From Cheiracanthium punctorium (Eukaryota > Arthropoda > Arachnida > Araneae > Cheiracanthiidae): DNA of 64,000 bases. The first letter of the stretch is position 1. The number at the start of each line of letters is the position of its first letter. A program made the translations under genes and the position numbers. Positions 10,886-22,247 of the stretch are shown here, one piece after another. The notes under the pieces are model-generated. The model did not search any database and was not told the DNA's origin. It worked only from the letters and a program-made list of their open reading frames with translations. Location of the stretch: contig JAWZYV010000707.1 in assembly GCA_038373885.1 (NCBI GenBank), positions 186,001-250,000 on the forward strand, read 5' to 3'.

Positions 10886-11984
10886 TGAGTAGAGTTTCGC
10901 TTATCCGACATAAACGGGCCAGCACAATGTCGGATAACAGGGAAGAGTCAAGAAAAAGCCTCTTTATACATACAAATGTTATATTACACATTATTATCTT
11001 GCATCATAATCACGCTCTAAAAATACATGAAAACAATGGAAAAAATGAATTTAAAAAATGAACTTACATATAATCTTTTTCTGAATTTAAGGGTGCTGTA
11101 TGTTAAAGTTCAATCCTGTGAGGATTTAAAGAATTTTTTTATTGAAGTCTGTATTCAAGATGAGTATCATTTCTTCGCTGCAAAATCTCGCCATCTTTGC
11201 AACACCAGTATGTCAATTCCTGTAGCTTCTTCTTGTTGTTCAATGTATTGAATTGCAGTCTGTAGAGCCTTCAGTCCATCGTATGTGAAATTCTGCGACG
11301 CTTAACAGTCGGTGTTTGATCTTCATCTTCATTTTCGTTGCCATTGCAGTTTGCAAAAGCGACAGTTTCTCCATGAGTTATTTCATGCTGATCATTAGCC
11401 TTTATCCAACTTTCGATTTCTTGCAAAGATACATCCTCATACCCAGGAATTTGTTGTACTAAAGATAGAATCATTTTTTCGGCTTCATCTGTGGTTTCCG
11501 TGTCCATATTTTCATCATTATGAAACAGATTTTTCCCTGATTTGGCGATTGTCTGAGCCCTTACATTAGTCCAGGTTCCTACAACCCAATAGGCAACATC
11601 TTTCACATTAACGCGTTTCAATTTGTCAATCATGTCTCGCCCTTCATGATTTCTTCTATCACTGTAGATAGGAGCTTTCTGTGATAGTTCTTTTTAATAG
11701 TTTCCATCCAGGTGTTTCGCATCCAATGAAAAATTTTCGATAGGTCAGTTCCTGGCAAAAGAGAAACAGTATATGGAAAAGGGGGCGGGGTAGGCGATGG
11801 GAAGACACAGAGTGTTTTTTCCGTCGTAGAGTGAAGGTGCAAAAATCAAAACATGACCATTATAGAATTTTTCGGATAAAAAAAAGGGCCATCTCTGCAC
11901 TGGATCAAACACACATTTTGTAGCTGCCCGTCGCTTTGCCAGACATCGGATAATACGGAATGTCGGATAAGCGAGACTCTACTG
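10886..11984 (-). mobile_element. Tigger/pogo-like DNA transposon, internally deleted
   Basis: Both ends carry AGTAGAGT(T/C)TCGCTTATCC followed by GACAT as inverted repeats, each next to a TA. The 1.1-kb body keeps only the C-terminal part of a pogo-family transposase on the minus strand (11167-11842). TCGGATAA-type motifs recur just inside each end. The missing N-terminal CENP-B-like DNA-binding part and DDE core imply a large internal deletion. Confidence 0.82.
11167..11842 (-). pseudogene. Tigger/pogo transposase C-terminal fragment
   Basis: Minus-strand pieces in order: DLSKIFHWMRNTWMETIKKN then YHRKLL (11630-11842); KLKRVNVKDVAYWVVGTWTN then a QQIPGYEDVSLQEIESWIKA segment (11271-11633); and DGLKALQTAIQYIEQQEEAT followed by a ...LQRWRDFAAKK terminus ending at 11167. 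These follow the Tigger order: the YYRK.LL region, the V.DA.YW...W region, the acidic VPG.D linker, then the LE.QEE...LRDLAAKKR tail. There is a frame change where the first two frames meet near 11630 and another near 11279. It lies inside the TIR element at 10886-11984. Confidence 0.8.
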
Positions 11985-12064
11985 TATATATATTCTTTCA
12001 ATGAGTTGTCTACAACTGATTTACAGTTCCACTATATAGAGCTTCAAAAGTTCTCTTATTAAAA

Positions 12065-12100
<36 letters not shown>

Positions 12101-12680
12101 GAATTACAAGATTTATCTGTTGCCTTAAAAAGCAAGAAACATAAATCATACCAAACGCATATATTATAAAACACTTTCCAATGCAAAAATATTTTTGCCA
12201 CAAATTTGGCAATGTATTTTCCTAGATAAGAAAATGTTGTATTATCAGTATAAATGCAATTTTATGAGACCCTATAAAAGACCTTTAATTTTTTTAAACG
12301 TTTAACTGAAGAATATAAAAATTTTATACTCATTGTCCTTGTGCTAGAAATGTAGTAGTGTCTCTCAAATGTATTGGAATTCTTTTGAGTGCTCCTTTAG
12401 AAGAACTATTCATAATACAGACGTCATTCTTAATGGAGAGCATTATTTTGAGAGCTTTAGTAATATATATGCCAATCCGGTGCTGATTATTTGCTTAAAA
12501 TAGATGCCTGTCTCTAAACTGCCATTGACCATACTGCATACTGAATTGAAATTATTTTGAGTGCTCCCGAAGTATTAGTATACAATTTCAGAAATAACTA
12601 ACAATATTTAGTTATGTGTCTTTTCCTTGTGTTTATATTTCTTACTAGTTAAGAGAGCGACCACCTCTCTTAACTACTGA
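11985..12680. other. No gene seen
   Basis: AT-rich intron sequence with an A tract followed by (AAAAG)-type repeats at about 12061-12100. Nothing else recognised. Confidence 0.5.
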
Positions 12681-13179
12681 CTAGCTGCGTACCCATTCTC
12701 CGCACGGTGGGAAACGCATATTTTCCTTACACATATATAATTCGAATTAAACCTAATAATGCGGAATCTCAAACCATGAAGACTAAAAGTTGACGTCATG
12801 AGTGCAAATTTTAGACTATTGCAACAGGACACAAAAACTACGTCAATGTGACTGGTGATCAAAAAAGAAAGAACTTTATGGTATGCAGACAAAACTTTTC
12901 TCTGTCGAAAAATGCCTGATTTCTACATTATATAATTCTCTTTGTGAGGTTTAATTTATAGCATTAATATATAGTATATACCACATAAATAACATTACAT
13001 GATGTTGACAACAATTTTATCTTGCATTTTTCAAAGCGTGGACAATGCATTAACGCAGTTATGTTACACACGACTTTACTAAATTTTACCTAAATTAAAA
13101 AACCTACATGAAACAATGAATGCATCATTTACGTTTAAAAGCCAAAAATGTACCCTGCTCCGGTGAAAATCATGTCGCT

Positions 13180-13320
13180 TTTGTAAATGAAAACGTTCTT
13201 GATGTAACTTCTGAGAAAAAGCTTTACCCTTATTGAACTCTTAATGCAGTTTGTAAATGAAAACGTTCTTGATGTAACTTCTGAGAAAAAGCTTATTACC
13301 CTTATTGAACTCTTAATGCA
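13180..13320. repeat. Tandem duplication, 70-bp unit, two copies
   Basis: TTTGTAAATGAAAACGTTCT and the following bases to TTAATGCAG are repeated head to tail (13180-13249 and 13250-13320). Apart from a 3-nt insertion near AAGCTT the copies look identical, so the duplication is recent relative to the host Helitron. Confidence 0.9.
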
Positions 13321-13412
13321 GTATCACACTTGTTACATAAAACTGAAGTTTATCTCACTGTCAATTCGCACTAAATAAATAACTGATTTCATTTTTCATT
13401 TGTTACAGATTA

Positions 13413-13727
13413 CAGTTGACCCCTTTATAACATGGGTCTACAACACGACGAAAACATTACGATTGTTTTTCGTGTAACACGTTAAAAGAGACTCGTACAG
13501 CACGGTAAAATGAGACTATGTTCTGATATTATGACACCTTAGCACCTGTAATTAACATTCCTTTTGAATGGCAACACCAAACATCATTGCATTTTTAGGG
13601 AGCGCAAATAAGTTTTGCCGCGATTATACCGCACAGTCCGCACTCCAGGTGGAGTATAGCACAGGACCCGTACAACACGGATTCTTATAACACGGAACGT
13701 ATCTACCGTGTTATAGAGAATTTACTG
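13413..13727. mobile_element. pogo/Tigger-type MITE
   Basis: A 315-bp element between TA dinucleotides (13411-13412 and 13728-13729). Its ends are imperfect inverted repeats: CAGTTGACCCCTTTATAACA and, reading in from the right, CAGTAAATTCTCTATAACAC. CACGG motifs recur internally. It is inserted in Helitron-like element 1. Confidence 0.75.
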
Positions 13728-13954
13728 TAGTCGCATAGTGTCAAATTCAATAGTTAAGAAAATTCTGGGTTTCCGTATTTAGTAATATTTCATCTTACCT
13801 TGGTGGCCGAAATTTATTAAAACCAAATATTCGAACTGTATCAAAAATAAAATTTACTAAAAGTAAAATTTTTAATTTTGTATAACCCTCAGAATAACTT
13901 CGGAGTTTGCCATCTATGACAGTTTCTCATGACGTGACAACTTATGCTTGAGTA

Positions 13955-14101
13955 CAGTGGCGTAGCCAAGGAGGGGATAGGGGGTCGGAATTTTTTGCCA
14001 TACAAAATGTATATTCTTCACTCCCTTATCGCACACACGTGTACATATATGTGAGTTGCGGTAGTCGTAACATTCCCATGAAAAATTTCTGGCTACTCCT
14101 G
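13955..14101. mobile_element. hAT-like MITE (CAGTGGCGTAGCCA family)
   Basis: The left end CAGTGGCGTAGCCA and the right end (reading in) CAGGAGTAGCCA are inverted repeats; flanks CTTGAGTA and CTTAATCA agree at 5 of 8 positions, so the duplication is decayed. The same terminus type appears at 53985. Confidence 0.65.
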
Positions 14102-15899
14102 CTTAATCAATATACTTCAGGATCGGAATCTCCGCGGTAAAAAAATGGTCTAAAAAATGTGACACCAGAAAATTCTGATTAACACAATGGGGTTACACAA
14201 ATACGCGCCGGACATATGCTCTTGCTTCCGGAGGAGCAAATACATTAGAGGGTATGTGCTGCTCCGGATAATCTGCCAGCAAAACAGCAAAAATGAGATC
14301 CACACTCGAAGGAAATAAAATTAAAGGTATGTAGAATTGCATAAAAACTTCGATTATTTTTAAGGTGCAAGTCTGTTACAGTTCTAAGCTTAAAAGCTGT
14401 AGAAATGAGTGGTTTCACATAATTGTAAAATTTAACAACTTAAGTGGCAACAATGGATTCCTTTGCTACGGAAACTATAGCAATGTTAAAAATAGAACGT
14501 GAAATGACTTATTCATGTTTACTTTGCTAGAACTGCAATATTGGCGAAATTAACACCGCCAGTCGATGGCAAATAGATCAAACCACAAATTAAACTTGAC
14601 ACTAAAGGCAATACACAATACTCTGTTTGGCGGAATTAAAAAAAAAAAAAAAAATCTATCCATGCGCTAGTGACATTGGCTCATCTGAGTTGTGGAATGG
14701 AATTAATAATATGTACAGAGTTGCACTACATTTGAATATTTTTCGCCAACTTTGCTAAGAAATGTACTAAAGTAGGAATCAACAAAAATTTCAATTCGTA
14801 AAACAAAAAATATATTAGATAGTATTAATTACGCCTGTCTAACAGCTTCTAGTAAAAGAAACTTCCGTAGCGCTGCTTTAACAAATAAGAATCAATTATT
14901 TATTACACAGTACTTCGATCGCCAAAATGCCAACATACACCATTTTGCGAGATTTTTTTATTTTCAGGGAATTATTCAAAGCATTGATTTAACAGCAATC
15001 AAAATGGGAAATAATTATCTATCATTTATATGGTTCGATCGGCAAAAATTAATGCAGGCTTATTATTGATAAGTAGCAGTTATTTAAATTATTATTAACT
15101 ATAACGGGTTTTAATCACCGTTAACTACCATTTACAAAATGCGAGAATTTCAATTTTCTGAAATTTGGCGGAATTCCTCTAACTTAAATCAGTTTACTTA
15201 ATTTGGTGAAAATTCTATGGATCGTTTAAAATCGCTTTAATAACTGCATTATTTCTATATGAAACATCGAAGTATAGCGCCGTAAAACTTATACTTGTTA
15301 TTAAAAATACTATTTCGTTACGCTCTCAGTAATTTGCTCCAAGCCCAAAACTGTGCAAATCGGTAGAACCTACTACTTTCTCAAAATCGCCAAATGAGCC
15401 ATTTTTATTTCGCCAAACTAAAAAATATACATATTAGTCTCGGAAATCTCTCAATCCCTTATTCTTTTACACATAAAAAACATTGAATTCCTGCTCATAT
15501 TTAACATGAACGCAGTATTTTAATTAAAAAATAACTTTGTAAATAATCTAAACAGAAAAGAATCATTATTCTTTTATTTTTACTGTAGGAGTCTAAATAA
15601 TTTAATAAAATAGCCAAACATGGCAACCTCGATGCTTATTTCTCACTTTTTTGACTACAGGGGTTACAATCACGGAATTGCGGAGAGCAAAAATTAGCGT
15701 TTTTGATGGGGGTTTTTATCAATATCTGCTAAACTAATTAGAATTTCGAAATTTAAATTAGCGGAGGTTCTTTCTCGAAATTTTCCAAATTCGTGGATAC
15801 CTCGGTCGAAACTCAACTCCCAGCCGTTTAGGAAGAGATGATGCTACACACACACACACACACACACACACAGACGCGCACAGATTTTAATAGTATAGA

Positions 15900-18485
15900 C
15901 TAGCTGCGTACCCGTTCTCCGAACGGTAGGAAAAGAACATTTTCCTTATACATATAATTCGAATTAAGCCCATTGATGCGGAATCTATGGGCAAAGTAAA
16001 AAATAAATTTAAAGTATTTATTTAAAGTAACGATTTAAGTAAAAAATTACTTAAATCGTGATGAAACGTTGACGTCATGAGTGCAAATCTGAGATGACTG
16101 CAACATGATGGCACAAAAACTACGTCAATGTCACTGGACTGGGATCAAAAAAGAAGCAGCTTCTCTTAGATGACCTTGCCCAGGCTTTTTCTCGATGGAT
16201 TCGGTATGGTAGAACTGCTTCTATAAGTTGCACACGATGCTGGGCGTTCAATTGAACTCTCTACAAATCTGGAGACTATCCTGCTTCTAGTCTCCACATA
16301 TGGGATCTAGGTCAAGGGGTGGGGTTGTCCTCCGTAGGGGGTCTTTCTAAGGGGTCCTAACCGGTATTTACGCTACGTTTTGGAGGGAACCAGACATATA
16401 TGTTTCCTAACATATGCATGTTGCGAGTACAGTTTTATTTTCCGAACGGAATACAGGAAAACTCCGATCGGTTAGGTCGGCGGACGCGACCTGTTTGGAA
16501 CCAGAAACCTTCCGTCTCCCAGTTCAGAGCGCTAAGCGCTCTGCCACTGGTCGGACTAAGTCATTGCTAGGGGAATATTATAAGCAATTGGGACCTTCGT
16601 TGCATACATGATTGCAATGTCATTCTCGTATTATTATTAGTTATATCTCGTATTATTTGATTTATTTTTTATTTTCATTTCATATTCTTGACTTTTCATA
16701 CTCTCTTGATTTTTGGATCCTTGTGCATGCGCATATTCAATTACCATTCCCCATTAAGGTTACTGAATTAAGTAGTTCTCCCTATCGCCACTTCTACACC
16801 AAAGACGTCAATCTGCATTTTCCTCGTTTCAAGAAAAACGCTTACAAAATTTCATTGCTTCAGTTTATACTGATTAATCAATTTTCTTGCAAACTAATCG
16901 GAATTAAGATATGAGGCTTTGACATAGTACACAGGATTTCTTAAAGACCTTGAAAATGAATTTAGTTAAAAATAACCAAAGTTACAGGTTCGCGTTATTG
17001 ACGTTGTGATTGTGATAATATTCTAATTGTGTCATATCCAATGCGTTTTCATTTTTCGAGTCAAGAGCTGTAGAAATGAGTGTTTTCACTTAATTGTTAA
17101 ATTTAACAGATTGAGTGGCAACAACGAATTCCGTAACTACGGAAACTGCAGCAATATTAAAATAGAACATGAAATGAAATTTATTTATGCTTGCTAGAAC
17201 TGCCATATTGGCGTAATTAGCACTTAGAATCGATGGCAAATAGCCAAAATGTATCCTAAATTTAACTTCACAGTAAATGCAATATTTATAGGCATTCTCG
17301 TTCATCTCCAAAGACTTTCGTATTTATACAGAATTCCTATTTTACTATACTCTGTTTGGCTGGATTAAAAAAAAATTATCTATCCATCCGCTCGTAACAT
17401 TGGCTCATCTCAATCGTGCCATAGAATTAGAAATAGAAACGCAAAAAACACACGCTATTAAACACGGAGTTACACTACATTTGAATATTTATCGCCAACT
17501 TTTCTAAGAAAGGTACTAAAGAAGGAATCTGCGTATGCCATTTTGCGAGATTTTTTTTTCAGAGAATGATTCTAAGCACTGATTTAACAGCAATCAAAAT
17601 AGGAAATAGTTATTTGTGTATGGTTCCATTGCCAAAAATTAATGCAGGAATCTATTTGAAAAGTAGCATAGCAGTATTTTAAATTACTATAACGTGTTTT
17701 ATTTATTCCAATTTACCGAATGCGAGAGTTTCATTTCTTTTGAAATTTGGCGGCATTCCCTCAAAGTAAATCAATTTACTTAATTTGGGGAAAATTCCGA
17801 AGATCGATTGCTTAAAATCGCCTTAATAATTGCACTATTTCTGCATGGAAAATTAAAGTTTAACGCCGTATTTTAATAAAACCTACACACACAAACCTAA
17901 ACCTATTTCAGTTTGCTCGCAGTAAATTGCGCCAAGCCCAAAACTGTGCAAATCGGTAGAATCTACTACTTTCTCAAAATCGCCAAATGAGCCATTTTTT
18001 TTTTTAAAAACCAAACTAAAAAATATACATATTAGTCTCGGAAATCTCTCAATCCCTTATTCTTTTACACATAAAACACATTGAATTCCAGCTCTGATTT
18101 AACATGAATGCAATATTTTAATTAAAAAATAACTTTGTAAATAATCTAAACAGAAAAAAAATCTTTATTCTTTTATTTTTACTGCAGGAGTCTAAATAAT
18201 TTAATAAAATAGCCAAACATGGCAACCTCGATGCCTATTTCTCACTTTTTTGACTACAAGGGTTACAATCGCGGAATTGCGGAGATAAAAAATTAGCGTT
18301 TTTGATGGAGTTTTTTATCAATATCTCTAAACTAATTCGAATTTCGAAATTTAAATTAGGGGGGGTTCTTTCTCGAAATTTTCCGAATTCGTGGATACCT
18401 CGTTCGAAACTCAACTCCCAGCCGTTTAGGAGGAGATGATGCTACACACAGACAGACAGACGCGCACAGATTTTAATAGTATAGA
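15900..18485 (-). mobile_element. Helitron-like element 2 (non-autonomous)
   Basis: Minus-strand 5' end TCTATACTATTAAAATCTG at 18485, preceded by A, and 3' end CTAG at 15900, followed by T: the expected A^T insertion signature. The 3' hairpin is CCGTT/AACGG. The 3' CTAG directly abuts the 5' TC of element 1. Its interior is homologous to element 1 over long stretches (for example around 14378-15899 against 17058-18485). A SINE-like tRNA-derived sequence lies at about 16470-16570. No helicase ORF. Confidence 0.82.
16470..16570 (-). repeat. tRNA-derived SINE-like sequence or tRNA pseudogene
   Basis: On the minus strand a tRNA-like order is readable: A-box-like TGGCAGAGCGC, the hairpin AGCGCTTAGCGCT, then B-box-like GGTTCCAAACA at about normal tRNA spacing. 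I cannot fold a complete cloverleaf by eye and see no A tail or target duplication. It lies inside Helitron-like element 2. Confidence 0.5.
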
Positions 18486-18602
18486 TTACACAAGACATTT
18501 GCAAGCTTACTTGAAATTTAAAAGTGAGTTATAGCTTCTACAGAAAATAAAGAATATCAATCTAATAATTCATAGGCCACAAAGCGTTTATTATAATTTA
18601 CA

Positions 18603-20051
18603 CTAGCTGCAGTACCCGTTCTTCGCACGGGAATGAATGGACTTTTGAATATTACGATTTCTTGTGATTAATGTTTATTGTAATAAAGAGATATAGCAAA
18701 AATGGATATCGCATTATATTGTGTTCATAATCGTGCATACCGAATTTCAAGGCAATCGTTTGTATGGTGAAGAAAGCGATGCGGCGTAGCGCAATCTACT
18801 GGCGAGTTTTAGCAAAACGCATACGGCGAAAATATTCTTCGCATTCAGATATCGATGTATACGAATTTTCATGACGATCGGCTCGATAGTCCTGAAGTTC
18901 ATGTGTTGACGTGACATCTAGTGTCAAGTTATAGGAAAATGGATAGCGCCAAACTCTTCCCTTTGTTCAAATATCTATGTATACCTATTTTCATAGCCAT
19001 CAGTTGCACGGTCAAGAATTGATACACTGCAGCCATCTAGTAGTTAATTCAAGTAATGATTTGCTACAGCGCCGTCAAGTGGCAAATTATAGCAAAATGG
19101 ATAACGCCTAAATATTCTCATTGTTCAAATAGCTATGTATACTGATTTTCATAGCGACCGTTTGAATGGTCAAGAATTTGGCCTGCTGCAGCGTCATCTA
19201 GTGGCGAGTTCAAATAATAATGCATTGCAGTGCCATCTAGTGGTGAGTGACATCAAAAGGAACACAGTTAGAATATATTCTTCGAGCTCAAATGTCTAAG
19301 TATAAAAAAATTTATGCCGAACGGTCGAACGGTATAGAAGTTGATGTGTTGCAGCGCCATTTAGCGGCAAGTTACAGCAAAATGGATAGTGAAAAATATT
19401 CTCCGTGTTCTAATATCCGCGTGTACCAAATTTCATCGAAATTGGTTAGACGATATTCGCATAGCAAACGGCTAAACGGAATAGAATTCGACGTTCAGTA
19501 AATTGCGCCAAGCCCAAAACTGTGCAAATCGGTAGAATCTACTACTTTCTCAAAATCACCAAATCAGCCATTTTTTTTCGCTAAACTAAAAAATATACAT
19601 ATTAGTCTCGAAAATCTCCCAATACCTTATTCTTTTACACATAAAAAGCATTGAATTCCTGCTCTGATTTCAAATGCACGCAATACTTCAATTAAAAAAT
19701 AACTTTGTAAATAATCTAAACAGAAAAAAAATCATTATTCTTTTATTTTTACTACAGGAGTCTAAATAATTTAATAAAATAGCCAAACATGGCAACCTCG
19801 ATGCTTTTTTCTCACATTTTCACTACAAGGGTTACAATCGCTGAATTGCGAAGAACAAAAATTAGCGTTTTTGACGGGGTTTTTTATCAATATCTCCTAA
19901 ACTAATTCGAATTTCGAAATTTAAATTAGCGGAAGACCTTCCTCGGAATTTTTCGAATAAGTGGACACCTCGATTGAAACTCAACTCCCAGCGGTTTCGG
20001 AGGAGATGATGCTACACACAGACAGACGCGCACAGATTTTAATAGTATAGA
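18603..20051 (-). mobile_element. Helitron-like element 3 (non-autonomous)
   Basis: Minus-strand 3' end: hairpin CCCGT/ACGGG, 12 nt, then CTAG at 18603 followed by T. The 5' end is TCTATACTATTAAAATCTG at 20051, but preceded by G instead of the usual A. It shares about 550 bp of its 5' part with elements 1 and 2 (19503-20051), while its 3' part holds a different, tandemly repetitive block (18740-19400). It is separated from element 2 by 117 bp. Confidence 0.75.
18740..19400. repeat. Degenerate tandem repeats inside Helitron-like element 3
   Basis: About five diverged units of roughly 110-165 bp recur near 18753, 18877, 18990, 19147 and 19310. Each has a TATGTATAC...TTTTCAT(A/G) part, a CGGTCAAGAA-like part, a GCAGCGCCATCTAGTGG-like part and an AGCAAAATGGATA-like part. 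Internal repeats of this kind are common in non-autonomous Helitrons. Confidence 0.7.
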
Positions 20052-21345
20052 CAAGTCTATTCAGTACCGGATGGGGTTCTAAACTCGTTACATCTAAATG
20101 AGGAAGATCCATCTCACTTACGGAAACTCGGGGCTTTGTTTGAAAGAAGTTTCATTTATGTTTTTCAACTGGCAATTTTATTCATTGTTACTGTTTCCCA
20201 GACAACCATAGCGGAAGATATCATACCGAAATCTTGAAACAGCTTTTATTGAATTCAAAATCCTTCTTTACATAGAAATTCGTAAAAAATCTCCTAATTT
20301 ATATTTTTCCTCCGTTCTTCTTTTAAAAGAGGGCGAAATGTATGCTCCGTCATTTGACTAAATATAAAAAAGTTATGACGGATAGAATTCAAGATGCAGC
20401 AGTTTTAAAAATATTTTACGAAAGTCAGCGTCAAATTTAATTTTATTTGAAAAATTCCCCAAAATCTGCAAATTATGTTACACAGTCCGAACAAACAGTT
20501 TTTAAAAGAAAATTTTCTCCTCTATCCGATGATCTAAATTTCGTTTTCTTGCGAGTGTAATTACCGGCGTTATTACGTATTAAGCGAGAAAAATCGCTAA
20601 AAATTGGACAAAACATAAAATAAAACATTTTCTAATTCGAATTTCGAAAAAATCGCTCCAAGGCATGTTAGTATCTGTCCTAGTGAAGCCGTATGCAAAA
20701 TTCGGTAGGTCTGCGACCAACCGTCTCGACGCAATGCGATCGAGAGATGCGCGCAAGATCGGTGGTCACAAACCTACCTACATAGTTACATACAATGTTT
20801 ACTCTCGGATTTTATTAGATATAAGATTTTTCATGGAACAGCGGGTGGTTCCTCCTTAGTTTCACTGTACATACAATCGGACCACGATTTTTGGTCATTG
20901 GCATAACTCATAGTGGCAGGATGGGTATAGTCCCTAAGCGAAAAACACGAATCCTAACATTTATCATTATGAAATTTAGTAAAAACTTTTGCTTTGTACT
21001 TAATTTAAGTTACTTGCTGAAGTATGTGCACAAATTAAAAAAGTATTAAGATTTGAAGGCATTGGTGAGAAAAAGATATCTCCCAGTGTTAGAGCGTGTT
21101 GTAATAAAAAGAGGAGGTGGCATCTGATCTATTGAGAGAGGGTCCCATCTGATGAATTATGCAGTGGACCTCAATGGTATAGTTACGCTACTTTGAGAAA
21201 ATTGCATATGATACTAAGTTTTTAGCATAATTAGTAACATATGCAATTTTCTCAATGTATAAGCATAATACTTTTTTTTTAAATCTGTAATAAGAAGGGA
21301 GTTTGTGCTGAGATGTGTTGTATGTTTTATTTAAAATATTTTTTT
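20052..21345. other. No gene seen; pogo-like terminus at 20867
   Basis: Between Helitron-like element 3 and the LINE. The sequence GGTGGTTCCTCCTTAGTTTC followed by ACTG ends at 20867 just before TA; its complement begins CAGTGAAACT, like the end at 62877. No partner end or transposase is seen. Confidence 0.4.
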
Positions 21346-21358
21346 AGATTAAATATTA

Positions 21359-22234
21359 TGAGCTTGCCTCGGCTTTAAAAGAAAAAGGCGACCATACCAT
21401 TAATGTAATTTCCACCCACTCAAAATTTGGTAATTTCCTATACTGACGGCTCTTCCTCTATAGTCTTGATAGCGGTGGTGCGGGTGTTTACATTGAGGGT
21501 CCAGACGAAGAACACGAGTGTCACAAAATTCCTGTGGGGAAAATCGCTTCCAACTACACATGCGAACTTGTTGCCATCAAAAGTGCGCTGGAGATTTTCC
21601 TCACTGAGAGCATCCACAGCTCCAGCGGCATAGTTATCCTCTCTGATTCAAGATCCGCACTGCAAGCCATTCAGAAAGGCAAGTGCCAGATATGCCATGA
21701 AATTATCCAGTCCATTAACAAAGTTATCGCAGCCAAGAGATCTTGCACGTTACAATGGATTCCAGCACATGTTAATATCCTTGGTAATGAGAAAGCTGAT
21801 GTGCTTGCCAAGGAATCCAGATCTTGCCCTCAATCATCGAATATCACAACTTTAATTGACGCCAATGCTGTTGCCGGCTGCAGACTTATCAACAATAATT
21901 TTAAATACTCTATTCCAGCTCTGAATTGTAATCGTACAATAGCAACGATATTAACCAGGCTACGAACAAAACATGTTAAGGGAATCGGAATCTCGTGTGA
22001 TGGACAAAGAAGTTAATCAATTCCCTGCCCACATTGCCCTGATTTTCAACTGTCCCCTCAACACATCTTCAGCTGACCTGCAATGCAGGCTAGGCTCCTC
22101 AAGATTGGCCTGGAAGATCCAAACGATTAGTTCTTTTTTTTGGAAAAAGCTGTGGAGGTCGCCGAGGCTGTCTTCGACAACTTTGGGGTGATCTGAGGCT
22201 TCCCTTTGCACAACATGGACATGACAACAACAAC
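21359..22234 (+). mobile_element. 5'-truncated LINE (RNase H-bearing) with 13-bp target duplication
   Basis: Flanked by AGATTAAATATTA at 21346-21358 and again at 22235-22247, so the insertion limits are exact. The 3' end is an (ACA)n tail (ACAACAACAAC). The 876-bp body codes for the end of a Jockey/CR1-like ORF2: a pre-RNase H segment ELASALKEKG, then YTDGSSS, and after a frame change VGKIASNYTCELVAIKSALE, VILSDSRSALQAIQ and LQWIPAHVNILGNEKADVLA. These are the DG, E, D and D landmarks of RNase H. A zinc-knuckle-like tail follows in other frames (HIFSCPAMQARL). Dead on arrival by truncation, with later frame breaks. Confidence 0.9.
21427..22016 (+). pseudogene. LINE RNase H domain
   Basis: RNase H removes the RNA strand of RNA:DNA hybrids. 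YTDGS (first Asp) is in one frame and the remainder (CELVAIKSALE with Glu, LSDSRSAL with Asp, NEKADVLAKE with Asp) in the next, so a small indel near 21470 separates them. Otherwise all the acidic residues are kept. It belongs to the LINE insertion 21359-22234. Confidence 0.85.
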
Positions 22235-22247
22235 AGATTAAATATTA

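Larger units (their letters stand above)
12681..15899 (-). mobile_element. Helitron-like element 1 (non-autonomous)
   Basis: On the minus strand the element starts TCTATACTATTAAAATCTG (at 15899) and ends in CTAG (at 12681), followed by T. Just inside the 3' end is a short hairpin (CCCA...TGGG) 11-12 nt from CTAG. A 5' TC, a 3' hairpin plus CTRR, and no target duplication are Helitron hallmarks. It shares both ends and much of its interior with element 2 (for example GTTGACGTCATGAGTGCAAA). No Rep/helicase ORF is present. A pogo-type MITE (13413-13727), a hAT-like MITE (13955-14101) and a 70-bp tandem duplication lie inside. Confidence 0.8.

Noticed and set aside
16414..16914. Two adjacent open frames (65 and 100 aa)
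   Set aside because: The first overlaps an antisense tRNA-like sequence and the second is T-rich; both sit inside a Helitron-like element and resemble no protein.
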